The notes beneath the pieces are model-generated. The model was not told where the DNA came from, made no database searches, and saw only the letters and a program-made list of their open reading frames with translations. Shown piece after piece: positions 1 to 11,000 of a stretch of DNA of 64,000 bases. The DNA comes from Branchiostoma floridae. Its lineage: Eukaryota; Chordata; Leptocardii; Amphioxiformes; Branchiostomatidae. The first letter of the stretch is position 1. Every line of letters starts with the position of its first letter. Made by a program: the position numbers and the translations under genes. The stretch spans positions 14,285,704 through 14,349,703 of the forward strand of contig NC_049982.1 in the NCBI RefSeq assembly GCF_000003815.2, in the 5' to 3' direction.

Positions 1-1292
1 ATGCTGTATTTGCTCTCAAGCAAATGTCGGCCTTTCTAGTTTATTTTACGTTCCACATGTTAATTTTTGGCACAGTTTGCACATCCATTGACAGGAATAC
101 CACTAAGAATGATGTCGTCATTATACCCATGTCCTATGTGTTTCTTGCCTTTTTTCACGAGCAAGTTATTCAAAGACGGGAAAATACGATCCAGATATCA
201 ATTTGCGAGCCAGTGGCTAGGCCACACCCACACAGCGCGAAACTTTAGGTATAGAGGCGTGCCGCTGTCCATCATCGCGTGGCGACCGACAAAATAATTA
301 GCAACCATCTCCGCTAGCTGGGTGTCATGCTGTCCGTATTATAGAACGTCTGCACAGTTATTATTGGAATCTTTCGTCAGTAAATTTACTTTGCGCACTT
401 GTAAGCGACTTTTGACAAGACTGGCCGGTGTTCCCGTAAAGCTTTCCTTCTGTCCTAATCCCAGCAAAACTGGTCTCCGGGGACAGCCGCCTACCAGACC
501 GATTCGTAGGGCAGGAATCAAAATGTCACACTACAACGGGTATCCAATTTCTGGAAGGGTGGCAAAATCACCAACGTCCGGCCGCACCTTTGAGCTTCGG
601 CCGTAAGTCTAGAATCTACTTAAATTATTCAGCAAAGCAAATAGGATGTAAAATCTGCTTGTCTCTAGTGTATAGTTATTGTGCATGTGATTTCATTAAC
701 TTTTGTAAAACCAACGATATTCAGAAGGCTTCAGAAGTACCACGAGTGTTATCATACAATGTTGATTGAATGAGTAGAGATTAAAAGACGTCACCCTAGA
801 GGATTATTGTTGACCTACGCCGTAGACGTTTCAACTTTCACATCGCTTGATAGATTTTTATGCCCGTCAAAGGCACATGTGTGAATAGCAGGCGAAATCT
901 TTACTTGCGGCACAAGTGAACGCTTTTTGAAAAGTTGGTAAGGAGGAACAATATTAAACGGGGAGGATTATTGTCGAGGAAATTCCGCTCGTGAGGACAT
1001 GGATTTAACGTCCTTGGGAGGAAGTTACTAGTATGCCATGGTGAGGAGAAGTAATTCTATGGAACGTTGATATTAATATTTTTCAGTTGTAGTTGTACTC
1101 TACTCTCTCTACTCTATATGAAGGATCATGAAGCATGGACATGGCCTATATGGACACCTGACGTGCTAATTCAGATTACGCTTAGTCTACAGTTTAGTCT
1201 TTGTTCTGTGCGTTTAGTTGTTACACAACATTGTGCATGTACACAACCAACTGAAGTACAGAGAAGAAAACAACTTCGCTGGAATTTCACAG
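1..1292. other. No gene recognised
   Basis: No open frame here has splice-compatible ends or resembles a protein family I know. The short frames look like chance. It could be intergenic or an intron of the polycystin gene, whose N-terminal exons must lie upstream. Confidence 0.5.
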
Positions 1293-1421
1293 GTTTTATC
1301 CCCAGGGGCCGGCAGGCGAGTTTCTAAAGCTTGACTCCCTGCTGGCAATAATCCCGATAGCCCGTCCGAACGGTTCAAACGGTTCGGGATGTGGCGAGTC
1401 CAGAGATCCGCCTGGCTCCGA
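1293..1421 (+). repeat. Dispersed repeat, copy A
   Basis: This stretch aligns with 2194-2327 in the same orientation. Both share TTATCCCCAGGGG near the start, then AAGCTTGAC, CCCTGCTG, CAATAATC, GATAGCC, GGTCCGAAC or GTCCGAACG, and GAGATCC near the end. The copies differ by many substitutions and small indels, so this is an old interspersed repeat. Its class is unknown. Confidence 0.65.
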
Positions 1422-2193
1422 CATGTCCGACCCGTGAGAACGTTGCCCCCAACCAGGGAGGTTTTATCAAACCCGGGACATTGAGGAAACAACTTCGTTA
1501 CCTTCGTCATGGATTTAAAATTACCTCCGATCAGTGGTGTATGCGGAAATTGTAAGACGATCATAATCACATCATTATCTTCGCCGAGAAGGTTATATTT
1601 ATGATATAATTTGCAACGGTACGTGGAAACATGACTTCCTCTTTGATGCAACAAGTGAAAATTACGTCATACCACTGTGTTTCCACGAAAATGGGCGCTG
1701 AAACAACATTGTGCATAATACAGCCCCCAAGAGTCCCAGTAAGTGCGGAAAAAATACATGGATACTTCAGTTAGCCAGGATTTTGACTGTGCTGTTGATA
1801 ATTTCACATCTAACACACTTGGTAACACAGCTAAACGATGTAAAACAGTTTCTTACCAGTTCAGTCTTGAACAAGAAGGGATGTTCGTATTCCAGTCCGT
1901 TCGTATTCCACGGAAGTTTCGGCAGTCGGTTGGAACAGCACCAGAACATAATTCCACACAAATTGTTTGAGTTGCTAGTCCTTTTCCATCTCTCCATGGC
2001 AGTTTGATGCATTCTGACCCGAAACGACAACGTACAAACCCCTCACGCGACACCTCTTCCAACTTATCCATGATAGTCTGTACATTTAGCCTTAGTATAA
2101 GACGAAAAAGCGGAAAAATAACACAGGACATCAGGAAACGGTTTACTGATGAGTTTTCAATTTGAAATGACCGCGACGCACGCGCAATGCTCA

Positions 2194-2327
2194 TGTTATC
2201 CCCAGGGGCAGACAGGGGAGTCTTTCAAGCTTGACACCCTGCTGACAATAATCGTGATAGCCGGTCCGAACGTTCAGAACGGTACGGGAAGCACTGTTGC
2301 GTGTCCTGAGATCCGGCCTGTCCCTGG
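2194..2327 (+). repeat. Dispersed repeat, copy B
   Basis: Second copy of the family at 1293-1421, about 900 bp downstream, with the same order of conserved blocks. It could be two independent insertions, or the two long terminal regions of one decayed element. I see no coding sequence between them. Confidence 0.65.
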
Positions 2328-4379
2328 CCAGATCCAGGGCAGTTCTCTTAGTCTATTTAACCTTTCATATTACGAAGGATGAAGCGTCCAAATTTCTCAG
2401 GGGAACATGACACCGACCCCTAGATTGTGCGTCACCATCCCCAACCCCTATCAATTTACGACGCACGGGTAGTGCATAGTCTCTCCTTCTGTAAGTGTAA
2501 CGTGCTGGATGCAGCCATCCACGGCGTTTCGTGATCCAGTCGTCGCTTCGACTAACGAGTAATATATTTTCGAATTTTTATTGTACGTTTGTGCTCTTAA
2601 AGCTAAGTACAGGTCAAAATGATAAAGTAGTTCTAACGCTTCTAACAACAATATGCATGTAAAATGGTGGCGTTAGATGTTCGGCTAACCGTTACCCGTG
2701 TCCGAGGCTGTTTTGGATACCGTACTCCAGCGTGACACATAACTGTACTTGTTTTTAGTCCCACTTTCTTGATATAATGTCAAGGGGAATATCACTGGTC
2801 AAACTCAACACGTTTTCAGAGAGTCGATTGAAGTCTCGCTGCTGCAGGTCGTCCAACAGGTGATCCAACCAGGTACTGCTCACAAGTTCCTTTCCGGCCA
2901 AAGCATGCGCTTTGACTCCAAACGATGGTGGAAATTTTGGTAAGTAAGAAACATTCAAAATATTGCACTTCACAAATCATGTTAGGTATTGTCCACAAGG
3001 CGAGATAATGCCGGACGTCATGAAAGGCAATAAAGATGCTAAATACATTTTCAACATTATCTCCCGTATTATTGCACATTTGGACAGAATCGTCGCTTGG
3101 TACAATGACAGTCAATCGAAACGTAGCGCTACTCAATGTCGCCTTATTTGTAAAGCGCCAGAGACAATTATCTAATCATAGGGTAGAAAGATTATATTTA
3201 GTTCTACAGAAAACTATAGTGGTTTGTAACTTTTCCCCGCCCGTTTTAATGCCGTGCGAGCATGATCAATCCCGAGTCGTGTGGTGAAGGTGCCAGGGTG
3301 ACCTACAATAGCATTGTCGTTTATTCTTCTTATAGTACTTTATTACACTGCGCTTGGAAGACAACGATTTTATTGGCGTGGGCAATGTAGTTAGCAAATC
3401 AAACACGACAGCAGAACGGACAATACAGCGTTCGTGTGATTTAGAAACGAAATACGGCGTGCCGAATTCTTATTCGCCATGCCACTGCGACTATCCAAGC
3501 GGTATCTGCTGTTACGTGTTTAAGCCTTTTTTCTCATTGATCGCTAGAGAAAAATAAAGAGACAAACAGGACTAAAACATATTTATTCTTCATGAGAACA
3601 GACTTCGCAACAATGACTTGTTCTTGTTCATACCTATAGATATTCATATGTCTGTTTAGTTATAGACCTTACGAAAGTCGCTTTACTTTTGTCGTGTCAA
3701 TAAAAGTTTTATATGCTGCATGCACGGCATTTGGTAGTGTACGAGATACGATGCAAAGACTGGTACTTCGTGGCAGATTACCCTTTAATAATGGTCGAGA
3801 GGATAAACATGTAGGTGTGATCCGCGTACTCAACGCTGCATGGGCGTGATGGGCAATCTAAACTGTGCAGGTCGCGTACTGTTCCCTGGCCGGCTACACT
3901 CCTCTGGCCGGCTTACTCTTCTATTCATTCTATTTCTACGGTTTTCCAGTGACATTGAGTCTGGTAGAGACCAAGGACATTCTATTCAGATAACATCCTT
4001 GTAGAGACTAACATTTTCCTGCAAGGAGAGAGCAGGTCGACTTCATTAGACCGCCCGGCGGTACCATAAACAGGTGTTTGTAGCAGTTCTCCCACTCGGA
4101 CGTATTTTCCCGTCCATAAAACTCGGACAGGGCCCACAACCTAAATTATGTCACAAAATGTGGCAATATGTAACTGCGAAAATTTTGGCAATGCCTGAAT
4201 CACTTGAATTTATCGTAAAATTTCTCCGTTTGTCACATTTCTGCGTATGTTTAAAACTTCTTATTGACGACCAGGGGGCTCAAGTACGTGGTTGAACAAC
4301 GTGTTTTGGCTCGCCATTTTCAGATGAATTTCCAAGAAACTTGAAAGTGGGGCATGGGATTTCAGTTTCAGTTTCTTAC
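2328..4379. other. No gene recognised
   Basis: AT/GC-balanced sequence with short frames only; no family resemblance, tandem array or terminal inverted repeat was found by eye. Confidence 0.45.
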
Positions 4380-4730
4380 AACCAATCATGTTGCTCATTA
4401 TTTGCCGTGAAAATCGATGTCTCCGGCTCATTTCGTACCAATCGTAGCGATTGGCTAGCCAGTGAATAGATTGTCACACACTGTGCACATCAAACGGCTG
4501 CCGCCAGAATGGCGCCATGGGAACGGCCAATGTGTGGTGGGAAGACCACCAGAGCGCCGCTCACGTGAGCCTCACAGGCGGGATGTCAATCAACCCGCTG
4601 TTTATTTCAGCGGGTGCGGCCTGGAACTGGGATCGCCGTGTTTGTCAATATCATCTTGCGCACTGGACAGTCGGCTTTCCGAGCAACGCTCGCGCATGCT
4701 GAAAAACTGCACTAAGTAGCGGAGCAGATT
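4380..4730. promoter_or_regulatory. CpG-rich, CCAAT-box-rich patch; possible old promoter
   Basis: GC-rich patch containing a 17-bp palindrome, CCAATCGTAGCGATTGG (4438-4454), which presents CCAAT boxes on both strands. Further GGCCAAT, GGCGCCATGGG and a CACGTGAG E-box lie within the next 120 bp. These look like promoter elements. No confident first exon follows on either strand, so this may equally be a transposon promoter. Confidence 0.25.
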
Positions 4731-7700
4731 CTTCAAAGGGGGACTCAACACTGTAAGCTGGAAATTGGAAAATGAACAGCATTTTATAAGTGTATGTAAA
4801 CTTTACTAGAAGACCCATCAGATTGTATTATACTCTACTCTTTACTTCAGATAGCCGTGCGTGGTGAACGAATATGCAAGAAAACACATCATCCGTTTAT
4901 TAGTCGCGGCCAACATATAATATAGAAGAAAAGTTGTAGATTTGAAGGTAGAACAATCTCATTTTTATTTTATTTTCATAGGATTACTTAGTCTATTAGT
5001 ATTGTTTAGGCGACAGTACAACGCTATTACTATTAGTGTTCGTCCGCTCTGGCTGTTGCCCCGTAATAATGGACGTAAAACATGCCTCTAACAATGTCTA
5101 ATAGTCTCACCTACGGACTGTACCGCTCTTCTGGTCGCTGCGCTTAGTGTACGGAAGGGGGCGCTGTCGCACGGCTTCATACAATTTAGGGACTTAGACA
5201 AAATTCGGCCACGCAGCGGCAAATTTTTCTAAGTGTTTTACGGCGCCCGAAGCGTCCGGCCGTCCTGAACTGCCGAACGTGCTGAACCACTTAATGACGG
5301 TTCACCGCCCGGCGCGCGGACCGGCAGCCTCGCGGGCCGAACGGCTTTGACGTAGGCGGACGGGGCGGACGGCTCTCGGACCGGTTCGAACCGTTCGGTG
5401 CGAGTTGATTTTCACACAGGTGGAAGTTTTTTACTTTCAATGTATGGCTTCCATGAACTTTACCCACAAAACTGTCTGGATTTCACCTTTGTGATAGTGA
5501 AACAAAATTGAATCATGATATAAGTATTAAACCGTTGTAGATTCTATTCTGACTGATGATCTGTTCTCAAATCTTGAACTTTTTCTTTAAATTGCACTTC
5601 ATATTTCAATCCTGGATTACTGTTGAAATACTTGATATGCTTTTGTTTACACTATACTTCAAACTATAGCCTTTGGTTCAAGGGTGGGAACATTAGCTCC
5701 ATTTATGAGATATTCACCATTTGAGAATTGAAGTTGAGACTCAAAGGATTACACTGCTGTCTGTGACTCCACGGGTGAGCCTTGCGTCATCCAAGTCTGG
5801 CTGCAAAAATGCCTGTTTGTACTACCAGAAAGTATGCAAATAGCTATGCCCACGAATAACAATTGGGAGCCAAGAGTCATAAAAGACAATGGTTCTTTTA
5901 CCAGGTGTCATTGTTGGTCAGGCGTATTCAGTATTCAAATTCCTGTTGCACACTTGACAAAACACCTTGACAGAACTAGGAAAAAAACTGGGATACAAGA
6001 AAAAAAAAAAGTAGTGTTTTCTCTGTGAAAAAACAAACAAACTAAATACCTGATGGATATTTTTCTGGCTCACACTGTCACAGTTTTATTCATCATCAGG
6101 TACCTTTTCATTAGCAAAAAAATAATTGTCAAAGCGCGCAAAGCCTGGATGCACAGCCTCAAATGTCTAACCAAGGAGGTTGAAAAAAGGAAACCTCCTT
6201 GGTCTAACTCGTTCATTAGTTTCACCTGATAGCCTTCTGAGAATATCCGATTCCTGTGGTAAACCCATTCTGTTATATGTTTGTGAAATTTGGGGTTCTG
6301 AGAAATTATGATACATCTCTGATCGAAATTACACACAACCAATTCTGCAAAAACATTTAGGCATTCATCCAAGTTGGAGTCTCTAGAAATAGTAGTAATT
6401 TAGCATGTAGGTCCGAATTAGGCAGATTTTCCACTAGACATAGATATTTCCGTTCGACTTGTAAAATATTGGCTAATAAAAAGTATGTAATGTTTCACAC
6501 AAATCGATTTTACTAAGCATCCATTTACAAGTAAACGCACTCTTGGAACAGCACAACTCTCTTGTAAATGGCTGGAGAAGTTCATTGTTGCAGCATGTTA
6601 AAGAAATACTTGATTATAGTGGATATTTTTATCTCTGGTACTCAGACAACTCACTCTGTGACCCTGTATATGTATGTTATCTGATAAGGAACAGAATTAC
6701 AGATATGTATATCCAGACGTTTCTACATAATATAAGTATAGATATAGATTCCCCACACCCACAGACGAACAGAAAGCCACTTTTCTCTTGAAATCGCAGA
6801 ACCCACAAATTGTAGAAAATGTGGGGCTTTCCGTCTCCCTCTGCTTCCAAAAAAGAAGTCAAACCCAACCAGTTTAGAAATAGCCAACACTAGTATTATA
6901 GTAGAATATTGTTTATAACTGTTTATTGTCACTTCTATATCTCCTATATTTACACCATGCACTTGCAATTAGCCCTCAAGCATGAACTTGCAAATAAACT
7001 TCTCTATTCATCAACCCAGATTAGACATAGGCTGAGTTCCTCACAATTCAGCCCCCTGGTTGCAAAGAGAGAGTAGTTGGCCCACCAAATAAATAATAAT
7101 AAACTGGCACCAGCCACCCTGCTGGGAGGCCAGTGGCAATTTCGTTATCTAAGAAGGTTACAAGGACAATCCCTAAGTCTTGTGTGATTAAAACAAAATA
7201 ATAAATATCGGACCCGGTGTAGTTCCTTGGGCAGACAAGGCTGTGCTTTTCTTTCAAAGATAACTTTTCTTCATATGAATCATTGAAATCAAGCAAATTG
7301 TATTGATTTAGCTAACTATATACAAAACAACCTTTTCCCGCCTTTAGCGGGGGACGGGTCAGTAATATTTCCCGAGGATCTTCTGTCCACCCCGTCGGTC
7401 TGTACCTGAGTTGCCAGGTAGTCTGAATTTGTCATACACGTGCTAATTACACAAGCTTACCAGGTGTGAATTCTTTTTGAATAACAGCTTTTTGGTGCAT
7501 TCTATTTAATTCAGTGATTTTCATGGTGTTAATTGTATGCGGTCTTCAATCGGGGTAAGCTCTGAAGACCGACGGTTTGACTTGATTGAGCCAGCGGGCT
7601 CAAGAATTTTCTTCGGGTTTCGGTGTCTAACCCTCGGGATAAGCAATTTTCAAAGTCAAATATCTCAAAAAATTTGTACGTTATGACCATAAAAAAGGAG

Positions 7701-8068
7701 CCTCATACTCCAGATAACATGATCTTTCCAATGGTATGTAAAACTTTCATGTATGTTCAGGAAGAAAAAAGTTGAAAAATGGGGATTTCAAGATGTCCGC
7801 GTTCAAATCCGGAAAACAACTTTCCTAGAATGGAGTGACTGGTGTTCTTAGATTCATTGTAAAAGTTTTACAGATGTGTGGAGAAGTCTGTGTGTTCATA
7901 TGTTTTAAGACGTGGATCTGCCATGTTTTTGTTGGAGTAAAGTTATCACATACTGTGGAATTATATTGTACCATGAATAATGATTAATCTGTAGGTATCA
8001 TTAGATAATCTGTTAGTTGCATATATGAAGCTGTCAGAGCAGTACGTTTAAAATTGTGTTCTTGATAG
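4731..8068. other. No exon recognised; GC-rich patch and hairpin
   Basis: I searched this stretch for the GPS motif and first transmembrane exon that should precede the PLAT domain and did not find them. It contains a very GC-rich patch (about 5150-5400). It also has a perfect 11-bp stem, CCAAGGAGGTT and its complement, at 6171-6181 and 6192-6202. The missing exons may be farther upstream, outside the window. Confidence 0.45.
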
Positions 8069-11000
8069 GTCGGAGTTGCTCCACCACAAGGTCACATCCT
8101 GAACCCTGACCCCTGGTGTCAATATGTGGTCACCCTCTACACGGGATTTAAAGGTGGATCAGGAACAACAGCTACAGTGAGTCCAGTCTTGGTTGCAATA
8201 GAATACCATTCTTCTGTTTTACATGTAACATTTAAAGAAGGTACATGTAGCTTTCCGTCCTCCCAGGACCATAAAAAGTATTTATTAGGTCAATGTTTTC
8301 TGTCCTGCAGAGCCTGTAACTTAAAGGACAGCATCAGAAAATCCTCAAATCATTATTTTCCAGTAGTTTACTCATTAAAAAGTTGATGTTCGTCAATTTT
8401 TACATTGATCCGCCTAATATGACCCTGTAGACACGTTTGAACTTCGCTCTCTCCTCCTCTCTCCCGCCGCGCTGGGCCATGACGTAATGGCCCCGTGCTA
8501 ATCGTCTGACGTCACGGATCCGAAACTTCTGGCCAGCCATTTTGCTTGGTGAACCTCGGTCCTCTCATCGGTAAATAATCAATCCACCATTCTGGAGTTT
8601 AGTCCGCTGTTGTTGACAATTACCTTCGTGGACCTGTAAGTCGCGTTGTGAGCTGTCTACGAAACCATAGTCCCCGGGAGACTGAACATGAATGAGCTTG
8701 CCTGCGAGTAAACCGCGCGGCGACGGAACGAAATCAAAACAATGGTGGAGGGGGAGGTTCACGCACCGTGCCATTCTGGACTGTTACAAGAGCGAGTTCG
8801 AGTCAGTTCTTACCTTCTCCTTTCCGGACAGCACATCGATAATTACACGTAAGCTTCCACGAATTAGGGTTGAATTTACAGTTGTCCAACTAACATTGAC
8901 TTTAAAAAAACCCGAGTTTTCGTGACATTTTTCCTCTGACAGCATACCCTTGATCGCTACATATCGAACGATCCCCGTTTCGTGCCCAAACAGATAGCAC
9001 CAAAAACTTGACAGACTCGAGCGATTCACGCCGCGCCCACATGGCAATTTTGANNNNNNNNNNNNNNNNNNNNNNNNNNNNNNNNNNNNNNNNNNNNNNN
9101 NNNNNNNNNNNNNNNNNNNNNNNNNNNNNNNNNNNNNNNNNNNNNNNNNNNNNNNNNNNNNNNNNNNNNNNNNNNCGTGATTTCACCATGCCGGCCTGTG
9201 TACGATGGAAGCACGGAGAGCAAATAAATAAGTTTTTAACGTTACAGATTTCCGAAGAATGATGATCGCAGGCTACATAAGTGGCTAATCGCTGTGAAGC
9301 TTCATATCAAGCCGTCATGGACAATTGACAAAATTCGTCAAAATTGCCATGTGGCGCGTGGATCTGCTCTGACCATTTTTCACCCGACTGTTGTTATGAC
9401 GGTGTTTGGGCGCGAAAACGGGATCGTTCGATATGTAGCGATCAAGGGTATGCTGTCAGAGGAAAAATGTCAGGAAAACTCGGGTTTTTTTAAAGTCAAT
9501 TTTAGTTGGACAACTGTAAATTCAACCCTAATTCGTGGAAGCTTACGTGTAATTATCGATGTGCTGTCCGGAAAGGAGAAGGTAAGAACTGACTCGAACT
9601 CGCTCTTGTAACAGTCCAGAATGGCACGGTGCGTGAACCTCCCCCTCCACCATTGTTTTGATTTCGTTCCGTCGCCGCGCGGTTTACTCGCAGGCAAGCT
9701 CATTCATGTTCAGTCTCCCGGGGACTATGGCTTCGTAGACAGCTCACAACGCGACTTACAGGTCCACGAAGGTAATTGTCAACAACAGCGGACTAAACTC
9801 CAGAATGGTGGAGTGATTATTACCGATGAGAGGACCGAGGTTCACCGAGCAAAATGGCTGGCCAGAAGTTTCGGATCCGTGACGTCAGACGATTAGCACG
9901 GGGCCATTACGTCATGGCCCAGCGCGGCGGGAGAGAGGAGGAGAGAGCGAAGTTCAAACGTGTCTACAGGGTCATATTAGGCGGATCAATGTAAAAATTG
10001 ACGTACATCAACTTTTTAATGAGTAAACTACTGGAAAATAATGAATTGAAGATTTTCTGATGCTTTCCTTTAAAAATTACACATAGTTGTATTAACATTT
10101 TTTACTTGCTATCTTAGGTGTGGATTAACCTGTTCGGAGACTATGGACGGACTGGACCAATAGCGTTGCAAGATGAGAATCGTCCACTTTTTGAAGAAGG
10201 AAGCGTTGACTCCTTCCTGGTGTCATCACGTAACATCATCGGGATGATTCATGTCATCCATGTTTGGCACGACAATACGGGCTACAGCCCAGAATGGTAA
10301 GTTTTTGGTATTACATAATTGAGTACACCTGATAAGTCATCTTCGACACTGAAGGACTACCAAGACATAATTCAAAGAAATCATGTAAATGTTTGTGACT
10401 AAGTGTAAGCGTCTTATCTGTCTTTCAGGTTTCTGGGCCAGGTTGTACTTCAAGAAAAAGCTACAGGGAGTGTGGTCTACTTCCTGTGTAACAGGTAAGG
10501 ACAATTGGAATAACACTCTATATTATGAACAAATTAGGAAGTCAAGATTTGCTGAAATTTGTGAGATTCAAACATCACTTCACAAGGAGCTGTTTTCGTT
10601 CTGTTGAACATCAAAGATCAACACGTTTATTTTAAAAAGTGTTGTAGGTAACATAACAGCCATGTAACCAGCACCATGGACAGATACACCAGCAGCTCTC
10701 CCCCTTGCTATGTTGGAGGGCCAAACAGTAATGCTGGATAAGATATCAGATAGGATGCAATTTGCGACATTTTGATTGTTAAGCATTGTGCCCATACATG
10801 TGATTATTCTTTTGATATCTATATCCAAAATTTTGGTTTGACTATGAATTTGTACACAACACGTAAAAAATGTTTGAAACCTGAAAGATTAGTCCTAAAG
10901 GGTATCTTGTTCTGCCACCACAGATGGTTAGCAGTTGGAGAGGATGATGGGAAGATAGAACGCCTCCTTCCTGTCAGCAGCCCAGAAGAATTGGCAGAGT

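Larger units (their letters stand above)
8321..10072. mobile_element. 1.75-kb near-perfect inverted repeat (fold-back element)
   Basis: The left arm (about 8321-9053) is repeated in reverse complement as the right arm (about 9340-10072). The outer 500 bp differ at only a few positions, for example GTTCGTC versus GTACGTC near the ends. Divergence rises in the innermost 120 bp of each arm. The loop (about 9054-9340) contains a 122-N gap. Each arm carries GACGTAATGGCC, a perfect CRE (TGACGTCA), GCCATTTTG, a GC-rich zone and an ATG with a splice donor. No target-site duplication is evident. It sits in the intron between the first two visible polycystin exons. It could be a fold-back transposon, an inverted duplication of a gene start, or an assembly join of two haplotypes; the N gap at the centre makes the last a real possibility. 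Confidence 0.8.
8069..10494 (+). other. Exons encoding the PLAT/LH2 domain
   Basis: Three exons (8069-8176, 10118-10296, 10429-10494) carry almost the whole PLAT beta-sandwich. It starts near DPWCQYVVTLYTG and ends at VVYFLCNR. The next exon opens with WLAVGEDDG, where the family has WLAV followed by acidic residues. PLAT domains bind lipids or partner proteins at the cytoplasmic face just after the first membrane helix. The first intron is interrupted by the large palindrome. Confidence 0.85.
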
